Counted from the stretch's first letter, positions 20,776-32,684 are shown. The stretch is DNA of 64,000 nucleotides from Branchipolynoe longqiensis (GCA_030323885.1 CM059193.1:59788042-59852041); one strand, 5' to 3'. Translations and numbers: made by a program. The notes: a model not told the origin generated them from the sequence alone.

Positions 20776-21175
20776 TAAACCACTGCCTTGTGGTACAGTT
20801 TCTTAACAGAACCGAAGGCTAAGGGAGCAAACCATAAACAGAAAACCATGTCACTGTGGCAGCATTAAGGGCGGCTGATGTATGGAACTCCCAACATCTC
20901 CCGACCAGCCACTGCAGGGACAAATAGTTTTGCGCCTGTCTGGACATGTTCTTGCCGGTGTGAAACCTCTATTTGCTCCCCGAGAGAGTGCCGCTGGTAA
21001 CTTGCAAAAGACAGCAGCACTTCAACACTTTTGCAGGCAGCTTTCATGAAATGTGACCCACGCATGGACGCAACTCTCACAGCAGAGAGCTAAGTGGAGA
21101 GCGGCAGTCAAGTAATGAAAGCAGTCTTTGTCGCATCATGACCGACTGCGTGATGATGATGATGACTGATACCCA
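20776..21175 (+). mobile_element. RTE-tail repeat
   Basis: Same repeat as at 10441, opposite orientation, with tail tgatgatgatgatgac at 21152-21168. It directly follows a SINE-B body. The deduced RAKW-like peptide and stop precede the tail. Confidence 0.55.
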
Positions 21176-21724
21176 CAAACCCCATGCCCGGTCAGCAGCA
21201 CATGGGACGCGCAGTGATCACGCAGTTATTTCCTTATATATCACATAAACCCATTGCCCCGAAGGGCGGTGGATGCAATATGGGGCGGGCAGTCCTTTCG
21301 GATGTCCGTAAGCCGGCCTGAGACGCGCTTGGGATGAATGTACTGTTATTCTCCTCACGTCAACAAATGCCAAACTCCAGGCTGGGGCCAGATCTACGTC
21401 AGCTCCTGGCTCACCTTCCCCTGCATCCATCTCCCCACCTTCTCCCCTCCCTCCCCCCCCACACCCACCTTCTGAGCAGTTGTAGACACACATTATGTAT
21501 GGGTTGAGCAGCTCACTGCAGATGCACCAAGGCAACGCCTTCCCCTGGAATGATGTGCCTTCCCAGAGGGCACATGTTATTCTTGTGTTTCCTTTTTTTT
21601 AAATTCTGCAGATGTAGCTGTTGGCTGCAAACACCCAGGGATCAGTTCACTACTAATAGTACTATTGGTGTGGCTGTCTTGCTTGTTTATGACAGTAGGG
21701 GTAGGCATATATATGCGCTCTATA
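21176..21724. other. no feature recognised
   Basis: Contains a C-rich stretch at about 21425-21470. No gene-like frame with a known motif. Confidence 0.3.
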
Positions 21725-21990
21725 TTCTCATCATCATCATGCTGTCGGTCGCGATGCGACAAAGACTGCTTTCATTACTTGACTGCCGCTCTCCATTTAG
21801 CTCTCTGCTGAGAGAGTGATGTCCATGAGTTGGTCTTAATGTCTCTCAGCTTCAGGTTTCTCTTGATGGTATCCTTGAACCGGAGACGAGGGCCCCTCTG
21901 TTTCGTTAACCAGAAGACAGTTGAGAGTAGAAGATATGCTTTGGTAGCATATATATAGAGTGTGTTTGTCGTTTTACGGCCTAGCAACAT
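21725..21990 (-). pseudogene. C-terminal remnant of a non-LTR (RTE-like) polymerase with (GAT)n tail
   Basis: The minus-strand frame ends with RFKDTIKRNLKLRDIKTNSW and LSQQRAKWRAAVK, then stop, a short UTR and a catcatcatcat tail on the plus strand. This short C-terminal motif (SW, then RAKWR) is common in RTE-like and related LINE proteins. Only the end remains; no RT domain is present. Confidence 0.6.
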
Positions 21991-22266
21991 CTAAGGTCAT
22001 ATAAGAACGGGTACTGACTTCTGACAGTGCACACTTATGACAAAGTCACAGTGCTGCCCCACTGAGAAATCAGGCGGATGGTACCATGACCCAATATCCG
22101 ACTCAGTCACATTATCCTGAGACTGAGCTAACCAGTCCTTGTCATATCCTATTAATGTTGAGCGCCAGTCTAGGAAGCAACACATATCAATTTTAAAGTC
22201 ATTGGTTTGACTAGATGGCGAACCGAACTCCCGACCTTCTGCACACGAAGCCAGCGGTCTACTGAT
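21962..22266 (-). mobile_element. SINE-B copy
   Basis: Reverse-strand copy with the tail (cgttttacggcctagcaaca), body (gctgccccactgagaaatca) and a diverged head with ctactgatta. It overlaps the LINE remnant by about 29 bp at the junction. Confidence 0.65.
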
Positions 22267-22384
22267 TATATATATATTGTTCAGGCACGAGCGGGGACTA
22301 TTACCAATTGTTATTTACTTGGCGTTACTTAGTCAAGTTGTCCTGATACTAAAGCAAACCAATCCTTGATCGATCCTAGTAAAG

Positions 22385-22440
22385 TCCGGTGATTGATTGC
22401 TTGATTGCTCAACGCCGTGTCAGCAGCAAAGTGAAAAAGG
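22385..22440 (+). repeat. short dispersed repeat
   Basis: gattgattgcttgattgctc then cgccgtgtcagcagca; partner at 2453. Confidence 0.3.
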
Positions 22441-22705
22441 TGATGGCATCATGCTCGGTGCTGCCTCCCGGTGGTGGCGCCAGAAATCAACAGACAGGAT
22501 GGGCCTCATGCGCAGCTTAACAGTCCCTCAACCGGGTGTGAGTGGGGGTGACCCCTGGTGGCCGACCAGTGAACAACTCTCAGACAGACCAGAAGTGTGT
22601 CTCTTTCTACAGCTGGCGGAGTCACGTGACAACTTAATTGTCATTTCTGAGTGGCTGAACCGAAGCGTGCTCAAACTCAGAGGCAGCTTTGTTGTTGTTG
22701 CCGAT

Positions 22706-22935
22706 TTGCACACTAGGTGTGTGTGCGTGGTGCGTTTGGTGTGTGGTGTGTGGTGTGTGGTGTGTGGTGGGTGTGTGTGCGAGTGTGTGCATGTGAGTGT
22801 GTGTATGTGTTGTATGTGCATGTGACTGTGTGTGTTAGTGTGTGAGTGTAGGTGTATGTGAGTGTAGGTATGTGTGAATGTGTGCGTGAGTGTGTGTGCG
22901 AGTGTGTGTGAGTGTATGCGTGTGTGTGTAGGTAT
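22706..22935. repeat. GT-rich microsatellite
   Basis: Runs of gtgtgtg, gtgagtgt and gtatgtgt. The His/Thr-rich minus-strand frames come from the repeat. Confidence 0.85.
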
Positions 22936-22949
22936 GGGTACTGTTCGGA

Positions 22950-23135
22950 TAAGGACAAACACAGGTAGGATATGTGTGACGATATCCTGACTGAGTGAGA
23001 AAGTGGTAATGGTGCTGGCGGCAGGGCAACCTGAGACGGCACTATATGGAACCACCATCAGCACCCATGGTCAGAACTTGGTAGTTACCCATTAAATGTT
23101 GCTCGGATGTCAAACCCCATTAAACAAACCAACAT
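22950..23135 (+). mobile_element. SINE-B-like 3' fragment, diverged
   Basis: gatatcctgactgagtgaga, tggtgctggcggcagg and a tail with aaacaaaccaac follow the order of the SINE-B 3' half. Confidence 0.4.
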
Positions 23136-23207
23136 CGTGGGTCATTCCTCATTCCTTGGATACATAATATTCTTTGGTGGTAGCTCGCTTGCTTCTTAGC
23201 AATTCGA

Positions 23208-24010
23208 TCAGACAGGATGGCCGAATGAGTTGAACGTCTTTCTCCTGTTTTGGGAGATTGGCGGTTCCGAACCCATGGGTTTGTGGGTTTGAACCATGGT
23301 GAAGTCAAACCGATGACTTAAAAATGTATAGGGGTGTACTTGTCGCTTCCTAGCCAGGCACTCAGCATTGGTCGTAATGCTTGCATTGCGTTTGATTTGC
23401 AGTGAAGGGGGAGTAACCCCCCCCCTCTCTCGCCATTTCCGCCGCCGACTGTTGGTTTGCATAACAACCCCCCCCTCCCTTCTCCTCCCTCCTTATAAGC
23501 TGCTTCCCTGCCTTCCCTCTCCACTCCACCTCCTCGACCTGCCAGACACACTACATGACCAATTTTCTCCACCCACCCACCCTTACTATCTTACTTCCAT
23601 CTTCTAGGGCGGAGGGCTCTTCGGGGCCCATCCCCTAACATGACACTTTGACACTTTCAATTGCCTCATGCACTTTATTTACTCATTGTACATTTACCTT
23701 CCCCCTCATTGTACATTGCCCCCCCCCCACTTTACATTTAATAAAGGGTGCTTTCTTCCCACTCCTGCCTTGACTTCCTCCTTCGCTGCGCATCATCAGA
23801 ATGGGGCATGGCCTAATTGGCTCAGAGTCAAGATAATGTGACTAAGTTTAATGTTTTGGGATATCATGTCATGGCACTTGCGGTCTGGTTTCCAAGGGGG
23901 GGGGGGCAGAACTATAAAGTCGCCATGCGTGTGCACTTTCTTAAGTTGGTGCCCTTCCTGTTATGACCTGAGATGTTGAGAGGATGTAAAAGAACAACAA
24001 ACAAACAATC
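23208..24010 (+). mobile_element. SINE-B split by an LTR-like element
   Basis: The head and body at 23208-23368 (gatggccgaatgagttgaac, gtcgcttcctagccaggcac) continue at 23808-24010 (ggctcagagtcaagataatg, agaactataaagtcgcc, tail aacaacaaacaaac). Together they make one SINE-B interrupted by about 440 bp. Confidence 0.7.
23369..23807 (+). mobile_element. LTR-like element inserted in SINE-B
   Basis: A C-rich block, TATA-like ccttataagc (about 23491), poly-A signal taataaaggg (about 23739) and the end tcctccttcgctgcgcatca. A related 3' part is at 63690-63935 on the other strand (cttcctccttcgttgcgtat). Position inside a SINE proves it is an insertion. I read it as a solo LTR, but no coding relative is in the window and the target duplication was not resolved. 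Confidence 0.5.
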
Positions 24011-24206
24011 TTAGCAATTCACCTCCGGCGTCCTTCTCACCCCATTTATCAGTCAGAAGCCTGCCTGGAATTCAGCCAATCAAAAGTAACTGTCATCAAA
24101 AGTAACTGTCATGGACGATGTGAACAGAATATATTGTCTCTACCAACAAATACAAGGTAAGCAGATCTAGCGTTGAGAGGAATATCTCAGGATAGCACCT
24201 TTAAAT

Positions 24207-24305
24207 GAAGAGTTCAGCCGCCCACCCATGTAACCGCCAATCCAAAAATGTCATTTAAATAAAGGAATATTATGTGAAGCAAATTTTAATTATCACCAAT
24301 TGCAA
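24207..24305 (+). mobile_element. M2 MITE, left part
   Basis: gaagagttcagccgcccacc then accgccaatccaaaaatg matches the left end of M2 copies. The right end is missing, cut near F3. Confidence 0.55.
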
Positions 24306-24308
24306 CCT

Positions 24309-24510
24309 TAAGTTGACTCAACTAGTTCGCTTCATCTAAGTCGCCTCAAAGCGCGCGTGTGAATCTGCAGCTGAAGCGAAATAGAGCTGATTCGACTCAA
24401 CTAGTTCACCTCAAGTAAACCTCTTCATGAGGTAGATTAGATGAGGTGACTTAGCCTGAGTCGGACTAAGTTGCATGTATGAATGCAAGTGGTTTAGTTG
24501 AGTCGGCTTA
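24309..24510. mobile_element. F3, possible foldback-like element
   Basis: Begins near TTAA with words such as tcaactagttcgc, and inverted words (gaggtgacttag) in the right half. A CATG-centred small palindrome (acctcttcatgaggt) lies between. Ends with gtgtga-like motifs are seen at 24357, and a separate piece lies at 25418-25460. Weaker case than the other F elements. Confidence 0.35.
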
Positions 24511-24536
24511 TGCATGTCACTCTCAATTTATTCATC

Positions 24537-25070
24537 TATATGTGGGTATATGTGTATGTGTTTGCATGTATGTGTGTATGTGTGTGTATGTGCATATGTA
24601 TGTATGTGTGTAGGTATGTGTTTATTTGTATGTATGTGTGTATGTATGTGTGTATGTATGTGTGTATGCATATGTGTATGTATGTATGTATGTGCATGTG
24701 TGGTTGTATGTATGTGCATGTATGGTTGTGTGTATGTGCATGTGTGGTTGTGTGTATGGGCATGTATGTGTATGTATGTGCATATATGTTTGTATCTATG
24801 TTTGTTTGTATGGTTGTTTGATGTTTGTTGTGAGTGTATGCATGTGTGTTTGGATGCGTGTATGCATGTATGATTGTATGGTTGTTTTATGTTTGTTGTG
24901 TGTGTATGTATGTGTGTTTGTAGGTGTGTATGCATGTGTGATTGAATGTATGTATGTTTGTATGTATGTATGTATGTATGTATGTATGAGTGTACGTGTG
25001 TATGTTTGTTTGTATGTATGTGTGTGTATGTCTGCATGTACGCATGTATGCCTGCACATATGTATGTATG
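24537..25070. repeat. TATG/TGTG microsatellite
   Basis: Over 500 bp of tatgtatgtgtg-type words with an approximate inner duplication around tttgatgtttgttgtgagtg and ttttatgtttgttgtgtgtg (about 24820 and 24885). Long frames on both strands are artefacts. Confidence 0.9.
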
Positions 25071-25071
25071 A

Positions 25072-25420
25072 AATGACCGAATGAGTTGAGCATCCGTCTC
25101 CAGTTTTGGGAGATCGGGAGATCCGAACCAATGAGTTTGTGGGTTTGTGCGTTTGAACCCTGGTCGCGTCAAACCAATGACATACAAATTGATACTTGTC
25201 ACATCTAGTCTTGAGCTTGGCATTATTAGGATAGGGCAACGACTGGTTGGCTTAGGAGTCAGGCTAATGTGACCGAGTAGGATATCAGGTCATACTGCTG
25301 GCAGTCTGGTATCCCAGCGGGGCAGCACTATAAAGTCGATATGAGAGCACACTGTAACAAGTCGGTACCCGTCTGATATGACCTAATATGTTGCTAGGAT
25401 GTACAACAACAACAACGTTT
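25072..25420 (+). mobile_element. SINE-B, near full length
   Basis: Head atgaccgaatgagttgagca, B box gtttgaaccctggtcgcgtc, body ggcagcactataaagtcgat and tail caacaacaacaacg. It begins exactly where the TATG array ends. Confidence 0.75.
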
Positions 25421-25482
25421 GACTCATCTAGTTCGCCTTATCTAAGTCAGCCTAACATTGTACGTGTGACCACGGGTAATGA

Positions 25483-25615
25483 CTTATCGGAAAGAGTAGC
25501 CTATGGAGCGGCACCAGGTTTCCTCCAAAGAAATATTTAAGATTGACTATATGTTTGTCGTCCAATAACCGATGATGAAAATCAATGTGCTCTAGAGGCC
25601 TCGTTGGTGAACCCC
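25483..25615 (+). mobile_element. SINE-D 3' fragment
   Basis: cggaaagagtagcctatgga, tttcctccaaagaaatattt and tcaatgtgctctagaggcct follow SINE-D order; 5'-truncated. Confidence 0.6.
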
Positions 25616-25625
25616 GTATCTAAGT

Positions 25626-26590
25626 TGGATCATATCCAACTAGATACTTTTGTAAAATTTCCCGATATTTAGACATTGGAGGATGGTGTGAACTAGTCTA
25701 TAATAATTATAATTGTATATAAAAAGGTAAATGTTATATAAAGCCAGAGGCATTAAGGTATTATGTGGTGCTGGTGATCCTTTGCTGAGTTAATATAAAC
25801 ATTATGTAGTTATAGATAGTGTGAGAGGGGCACTACTCTTAATATGACAGAGCCTTGGGAGCTCTGCTCACATACCCCCCCCCCCCCCCAAGTGTTATTT
25901 ACAGATCACTGCACACCCAGACACAACAGGGCACTGTAGCCATAAAAAACCAAGGCTTGGATACAGGCAGGTTGGATGTTCATTGGTTGGTTGCAGAATG
26001 CCTAGTGCTGATTGGAGGAGCTGATCAGGTGTGACAGCCATCTTGGATTCATGAACCTATATATAATAATAAAACAAGCAAGCTCCATATGGTTCCTTCT
26101 GCACATTCTATACACTGCCTTTCTTGTACTTGCCTGTAGTGATTTCCTATTTAGCCAGCCTACACAACTGCGGCTGTCGGCTGTCGACTTTACACTTTGG
26201 TTTTATAAACAACAATTGTTGTTTTAGAATGCATTTGATATAACATTGCTTAAATTCTACATCTGAATTATCCAAGATGCACTGCTATGTCTATTAGTTA
26301 TGGCGTTGGGATATTACATTATAGAAACTGTGAAACGGAAATGTGTGTGTAACACTTCCCACAGACTGGGATTATTGCTTGAAGGAGAGCCCGCAATATT
26401 GCACTTCTTCAAACTACTCTGGACTTCACTCGATCTGAATGTATCCGCAACCACATCGAACATTCACACATTCTCACCCATTGGCCTTCTGTCCATTGCT
26501 TTTACGATGGCCACATTTCAGGATGCAAGTCTCCTTGAACTCACTGCAGTTTAGACGGTTAGTCCAAATGACCCTAGTGACCCTGTATTA
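25626..26590. other. no feature recognised
   Basis: AT-rich, with a C run of about 14 near 25877. Short frames show no known domain. An ordinary intron or intergenic stretch is possible. Confidence 0.35.
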
Positions 26591-26591
26591 T

Positions 26592-27170
26592 GCCCCAGTT
26601 ACATGCATGTTAGTCGACATAGTTGAACGGAGGTGGAGGCTAAGGTGGGTTAAACGTGGTGTAAGTATGTTAAACTATGTTGAAATATGTTATTGTTAAG
26701 GTATGGCAGGTTTTGGTACAGATAAAATGTTACAGTATGGATAAATATGTTACGGTATGGTTAAATATGTTACGGTATGGATGCCGGTATGTTCAACTAC
26801 GTTCAACTACATTGAACTACTTTAGCCTGCACTACGTTCACCTACATCTACTAATGGCTATGTGACCAGGGCTTCGTCCAAGTATGCTAGAATACACTAT
26901 ATCACGCTAGAGTAGGCTAGAGTAGGCTAGAGTATGCTAGAGTATGCTAGAGTATGTTAGCATTATGGATGCAAGTTCAGCCTCTAACCTACCACTCTTT
27001 TGAACATGTCCAAAAATTAAATCGGAGATCTCAGCTCACCCACGTTATTACTAAGTTAGCATCACATACAAGTATGGATGCCCATACGTTCAACTACATT
27101 CAACTACTTTCATCTATGTTAGCCTTCACTACGTTCAACTATGTCCACTAACAGTTATGTGACCGGGGCT
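26592..27170. mobile_element. F4 foldback-like element with two right ends
   Basis: Left end tgccccagttacatgcatgt. A first right end (ctatgtgaccagggc) is at 26858-26872 and a second (gttatgtgaccggggct) at 27154-27170. Arms hold words such as gttgaac, gttcaacta and tatgttac, plus a gctagagtag run (26907-26940). A CATG-centred palindrome (ttttgaacatgtccaaaa) lies at about 26998-27015. Its second part is the reverse complement of the first half of F6. Confidence 0.65.
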
Positions 27171-27172
27171 TC

Positions 27173-27790
27173 AGAACACAATTATCAACAACAAGAAAAA
27201 GCATTAATATTCAGTGGTACTAACTCGCACACAATAGAACAATTTCTCTGACGTCTGAGGCGGCTCCCAGGCGCACCCTGAACGCGGCTCTGCTCTTACC
27301 ATAAACAGAAGGTAGTAGTAGCCTGTGTTGCTTGCTAAGAACCGTTGACATAGGCTTCTCCACACCCCCAGGTGTTATTTAGGGCGCCACCTGAACCGAT
27401 CCTTTCACAAGGAGGTGATCAGAGTGTAAAGGTCAAGGTCACAACTTACCTGTGATGCGTGTCTGACTGCCTACACTGGAGATAGGCGAGTATCAAGTAC
27501 AGCAGGGCCTGCCACGCCGGTAGAGACGCCTACAAGCTGTGAGAATCGCCTCCTTTAAAAAACAATGTTGACAACATTAAACATAGAGAGAACGAGCCAT
27601 ATTTGCAATGGTAGTACACATAATGCAAGGATTAGGCACACACTCTTTTATATTTTTCCCTAACAAACTAAACTTAGAATACATTTAAATGATTTGGATG
27701 TTGCTGGTGGAGTTGCATGCTTGTTAAATAACTGATGAATGTTCTCGTGTATACATTTTCCACAGAGCCAGTTGCATGGTGAGCTGTTAC
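27173..27790. other. no clear gene; start of an old satellite-like region
   Basis: No known motif. A perfect 5' splice-site-like word occurs on the minus strand at about 27450 (aggtaagt), without an exon around it. Words like ttttccacagagcc near 27768 recur at 28428 and 28940, hinting at an old tandem repeat cut up by SINEs. Confidence 0.3.
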
Positions 27791-27795
27791 CCATT

Positions 27796-27872
27796 AATAA
27801 TAATAATAATAAAACATTTATATAGCGCCCGATCCAGCAAGTCGTTCTCAGGTGCTTTACATAATAAACAAA
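27796..27872 (+). repeat. tttatatagcgc repeat
   Basis: An aataataataat run then aaaacatttatatagcgccc and ggtgctttacataataaac. I recall this word order as a common dispersed repeat in marine invertebrates; family not certain. Confidence 0.45.
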
Positions 27873-28084
27873 TATACAGGAACATACATTTCACCTAGTT
27901 AAAAGCAGATTTAAACAAATGTGTCTTAAATGGGAGACACATTTACTAACATCCATACCGTTATTATTTATCATTGGAGTAATCCTCAATACAATAGTTT
28001 TCCACAGGGCTTGCTATAATGTAACCTAGTACTCACAGTATTCCTTGCCATTTCAATTAGAACGTTAATTGAGGGAAAAACAAT

Positions 28085-28372
28085 TTAATTTAATTTAACA
28101 TAAAACATATGGTCATTCTGCCATATTTGTTTGATAGAAAACACGCTGCTACCACATAGGCTACGCTTTCAGATAAGCAGCAAGGGGTCTTTTATATGCA
28201 CTTTCCCACATACAGGACATCACATACCACAACCTTTGATAAACCAGGTGTGGACCACTAGTTGGAATGGATAATAGCCCAAACTGCAATTGTATCCACT
28301 CAGCAGGATCGATAGAATGACCCACACTTCAGTGGTGGAGACTCTACCGCCTGAGCTACGTCCCGCTCCCCA
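28085..28372 (-). mobile_element. SINE-D copy
   Basis: Minus-strand head (gggacgtagctcaggcggta), body (gtgggaaagtgcatataaaa) and a tail near 28090. Near full length. Confidence 0.7.
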
Positions 28373-28538
28373 GCGTGGATTGGAGGTAGAAATCCTATAT
28401 AACACATGTTTTGCCCCACAGAACACGCTTCACAGTGAGCAGGTACCCACACCATTAGTTCTCCGCAATGCCATAAGAGGGCGGGTTAGAGGTGAAAATA
28501 CCGAATAAGACATTTTTCACAGAACATGCTGGACAGTT

Positions 28539-28838
28539 GTTGAAGATTTATACTGCCTATCATGGATAAGCTTGAATAGGCTTGTTTTCACCATTAGACA
28601 GTTTGTCGATAGAAAGCCCGAGCCTACACTTTTACGGAGCCAAGGGATTTTTAACCTCCCACACCACATAGACATGGTATGAGAGCAACTGGCCTTTGAT
28701 GTTGCTGTAAGTTATACACAGCGGTGGAAATCCAAATTGGCAGAGATGGTGGTATGGGGAATCGAACCACTGACCTTCAGGTTAGGAATCTGATCTAGAA
28801 AAAATTCAGACACTCTAACCACTCCACCGCAGAAAACA
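28539..28838 (-). mobile_element. SINE-E copy
   Basis: On the minus strand the tRNA-like head (gcggtggagtggttagagtg, B box ggttcgattcccca) precedes accatgtctatgtggtgtgg and the end gataggcagtataaatcttc. It lies inside an older satellite-like region. Confidence 0.75.
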
Positions 28839-29029
28839 CCACAGTGAGCTGCTACCCACGAGATTAGTTCCTACCATTACCGTTAAAAGATCGGTAGTGT
28901 GTGCTGGAAATCCTCTACAAGACACTTTCCACAGAGCACAATGCACATTGTTATGGTACTCACAACGTTCTTACCACTGCTCCTAGAAGGTGGGTTGGTG
29001 GAGAACATCATATATATTAGTGGGGTAAT

Positions 29030-30412
29030 CACTGGTAGTTGTTCAAGTGATTGTGGTGATGATTGTGTTGATGTGTGTAACGGTGACTGTCATGATGATT
29101 GTGGTGAGTGATTGTGGTAGAGATGGCGGCGGTGGTGGCAATGGTAATGGTGGTGGTGATTTTGGTGGTGATTTTGGTGGTGATTCTGTTGGGCTATGTG
29201 GTGGTGATTGTGTTGGTGATTATATGTATTCATGTGATGATGGTTGTGGTGGTGATTGTGATGGTGATTGTGGTGATGATGGCAGTGGTGATTGATTGGT
29301 GAGTATGGTGGTGATTGTGATGGTGATTGTGGTGATTATGATCGGGTGATTTATTGGTGAGTATGGTGGTGATTGTGCTAATGACTATGGTGTTGATTGT
29401 GGTTGTACTTTATGGTGGTTATAGTAATGGTGACTGTGGGTCCACTAGTTGTGATAATGGTGATATCGATAATGGTGGTGAATGGTTTGATCATTGTTGG
29501 GTTGTGGTATTGTTGTGAGGTTTCTCATATGAATTGTGGTGGTGATTGTGGCAGTGCTTGTTCTAGTAATTATAGTGATAGTTATAGTGGTGAGGGTGAT
29601 GATTGTGGCAGTAATTATAGTAATAAATATTGTGGTTATTGTGGTGGTGATTGTGATGGCGTATATGGTTGTGGTTGTGATGAATGGATTACAAATTGCT
29701 GGTATGTATTCTGGTAATTGGAGTGGTGATTGTGGCAGTGATTGTAATGGTGATTGTGATTGTGGTGATTGTGGTAGTAATTAGGGTAGTGATTGGCATG
29801 CTGATTATTGTGGTAAGTGTGATAGCAATTATGGTGGTGAGTGTGATGGTGATTATGGTGTTGATTGTAGTAGAAATTATGTTGATAAGTGTGGTGGTGA
29901 ATGTTGTAGTATTTATGTGGTGATTGAAATGGCGATTGTGGTAGTAAGTGTGCTGATTGTAGTGATGAATGTGGTACTAAATACCATTGTGATTATGGTA
30001 GTAATTGTGGTGGTGATTGTTGTGGAGATTGTTGTAGTCATTATGGTATTGATTGTGGTGATGATTGTGGTGGTGATTGTGATGATTGGAGTGATGCATG
30101 TGTTAATAATTACCATCGTGATTGTGATGTAGATTGTAGTAGTAATTGTGGTGGTGAGTGGTGAGTGATTATTGTAGTTATTATGGTATTGATTGTCATG
30201 GTGATTATTGTGGTGGTGATTGTGATGATTGTAGTGATGAATGTGGTAATAATTACCCTGGTGACCGTGGTGTGGATTGTAGTAATAACCGTGGTGGTGA
30301 TTGTGGTGGTGATTGTTGTAGTAATCATGGTAGTGATTATGTTGGTGATTGTGGTTGTGATTGTTATAGTAATCATGGTGGTGATTCTAGTGGTGATTGT
30401 ACTGGTGCCAAG
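29030..30412. repeat. GGTGATTGT-type array (3/9-bp periodic)
   Basis: About 1.4 kb of ggtggtgattgtg words and variants. All reading frames are open for long runs (Val/Ile-rich or Gly/Asp/Cys-rich), which the triplet period explains. Confidence 0.9.
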
Positions 30413-30598
30413 TGGTGCAGTAGGTATACTACACCTAGCATATTTTCCATCTGGGCTTTACCGATGAGCCTTCTGTATTTTACGGATACTCTAATCGATA
30501 ACTATGATACTTGCCTTGTGTGTTTTCCCCCTTCAGCTGTATCGGTCTTGCTCTCTATATCATGTCAGTCATGTGTTTCCTGCGAAATGAGCTGAAAC

Positions 30599-30727
30599 AC
30601 TTGAGCTATAGCCAGTTTGCACCTTTCAATTATTGCCAATGTAGGCGGGATTGGCTATATTGCCCATCCCGCCTACATTGGCAATAATTGCTTCAACCGA
30701 AAGGTGCAAACTGGCTATAGCTCAAGT
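30599..30727. mobile_element. 129-bp hairpin element
   Basis: The left arm starts acttgagctatagccagttt, and the right arm is its reverse complement with few differences, around a short loop (tggctatattgccc). Such a short near-perfect palindrome may be a foldback MITE. The transcript would form a long hairpin. Confidence 0.7.
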
Positions 30728-30741
30728 ATATTGCCAATCAA

Positions 30742-30955
30742 TGTAATAGAACATGTTGCATCGAAAGTTAATGGTGTTAAGAGCATTGAGCTTGAATTAA
30801 TTTCTCATATTTTCCTTCAAATATCTCCAAAGTTAGCCAATTCAAATAAAAGTTACATCACACTATGAAAAGCAGATTTGAGTGAGTACTGTACTACTAC
30901 TGTATTTATCTCAGAAAATGGCAGAATCTCAAAACCTTTATATTATGTAACTTTA
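30742..30955 (+). mobile_element. M1 MITE, 3' half
   Basis: tccttcaaatatctccaaag, aaataaaagttacatcacac and an eroded right end (tattatgtaactttaatt). Confidence 0.45.
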
Positions 30956-31885
30956 ATTCCACTCCTTTCTTACTTGACACTCCTGGTGGCTCCCCCTTCT
31001 GCCTGACCAACACGCTAACACTGGAAGGTCTACTCCAACCCTAACTACTCAATATATAGGTCACTGGGTTGTAGATATAGTATCACAGTGTCACATGTAA
31101 AAGCCGCTCTTTGCTGTTGGCTCCTATACCACCTCAAACATCCTAGGTTGGGTGTTTGAATGTTGTAAAAGTATGTCTGAACACATTGACTTCTGGATAT
31201 TAAATGCTTTATTCACCGCCCAGGGTCCTGAACTGCTGGCACGTGCCTGGATGTCTTTTATGCATATATTACAAATGTTGGCAGTGGAAGATTAGCTGTG
31301 TATGCGATAGGTGATTCAGAGAGAAGGAGCGAACACGCTACAAGTTTGGAATGAAAACAAATGTTTAATCAGCTATCAGTTATTATGTAATCATACAGGT
31401 TTAGATGGTTAAATGGTCTAGTCTATGGAGTCCAAGTCGAGGGGCGCCAACTCTCGAAGGAACCCAATGTCCCCTACAGAGGACCCCTGAGCCGAGCCAA
31501 ATACTCATTTAAGAGGGTTTTAGGTTGTATATGTCCGGAGCAGCTGCGCCGAGTGAAGGTCTCTGGGGCACTCAGCGTGCTATTTTATGTAAGAGTTTGC
31601 GGTGTTCCCTCCAGGGTGGCATGTCGCATCGGCTACCCCCACTGAATCAACCACAATTCAGAAATGATGCACCGTCTCTCCCTTCTATACAAACTGGCAG
31701 CTTCAGTCGCTCATTACTTTCCTAACCTAGTCTAGATTTTAAACTCTATCTAATGACATTAAGAGCGTAACGTCATATCCACTGTGTGTATATTAATTAA
31801 AAGTTATCCCACCCATGATATTGAAAATATAACAAATTATCCATGTTAATTTATTGGGGTAATATCACTATTAATTGTTTATTAA
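30956..31885. other. no gene recognised
   Basis: A GC-richer block (31430-31700) differs from its AT-rich neighbours. Short frames there lack known motifs. It might be an old LTR or part of a transposon; I cannot support either. Confidence 0.3.
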
Positions 31886-32195
31886 TTATACCTCTAGAGC
31901 GCATTGATCTTTATCATCCGCTATTGGACATCAAACATATGGTCATTTTGAAATATTTCTTTGGAGTAAACCCACTGCCGCCACATAGGCTACTCTTTTT
32001 GCTAAGCAAGAAAGGGTCTTTTATATATACACTTTCCCAGAGACAGGAGAGCACATACCACCGCCTTTGATTAACCAGTTGTGGACCACTGGTTGGAAAG
32101 GAAAATAGCCCAAACTGCAGATGGGTCCACGGGGTAGGATCGATAGGATGACCGACACCTTCATAGGTTGACACTCCTGAACTTCGTCCCTCTGC
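31886..32195 (-). mobile_element. SINE-D, near full length
   Basis: Minus-strand order: diverged head at about 32190, ctgtctctgggaaagtgtat, aagagtagcctatgtggcgg, ccaatagcggatgataaaga and a tail near 31886. Confidence 0.7.
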
Positions 32196-32357
32196 CCTCA
32201 CGTTTGTATACATATACATATCTGTGTATATTTTGCAATCTCTGTCTTCAGTGAACCCAGTAACCAGCAAATAGCTGCGATGAGCGAATAACCTGATGAT
32301 TGTATAAACTCTAATATATTTCTCCCATTACCAATCCAATGCTAGAAAACGTTTTCT

Positions 32358-32684
32358 GTTGTTTGGTTGTTGTTCTTTTAGGTCCTAGCAACATCTAAGG
32401 CCATACAGGATGGATAGTGACTTGTGACAGTGCACACTCATGGCAACTTTATAATGCTGCCCCACTGGGAGACTAGGCCGCCAGCACCATGACCTGATAT
32501 CCCACTCAGTCACATTATCCTGAAACTGAGCCAACCAGTGCTTGCCATATCCTAATAACGCTGAGCGCCTGGCTAGGAAGCAACAATTATCAATTTTCAA
32601 GTCATTGGTTTGACACGACCAGGGTCCAGATCCTCGATCTCCGAAAACAGGAGACGGACACTCAACTCATTCGGCCACCCCATG
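32358..32684 (-). mobile_element. SINE-B, near full length
   Basis: Minus strand: head ggtggccgaatgagttgagt, ctccgttttcggagat-like stem, body (ttgcttcctagccaggcgct) and tail near 32360 (acaacaaccaaac). Confidence 0.75.

Noticed and set aside
27440..27460. Host exon with perfect 5' splice site on the minus strand (aggtaagt)
   Set aside because: No coding frame with recognisable similarity lies upstream; a 8-bp match is expected by chance in 64 kb.
29047..30595. Val/Ile-rich and Gly/Asp/Cys-rich frames
   Set aside because: Produced by the GGTGATTGT array with triplet periodicity.
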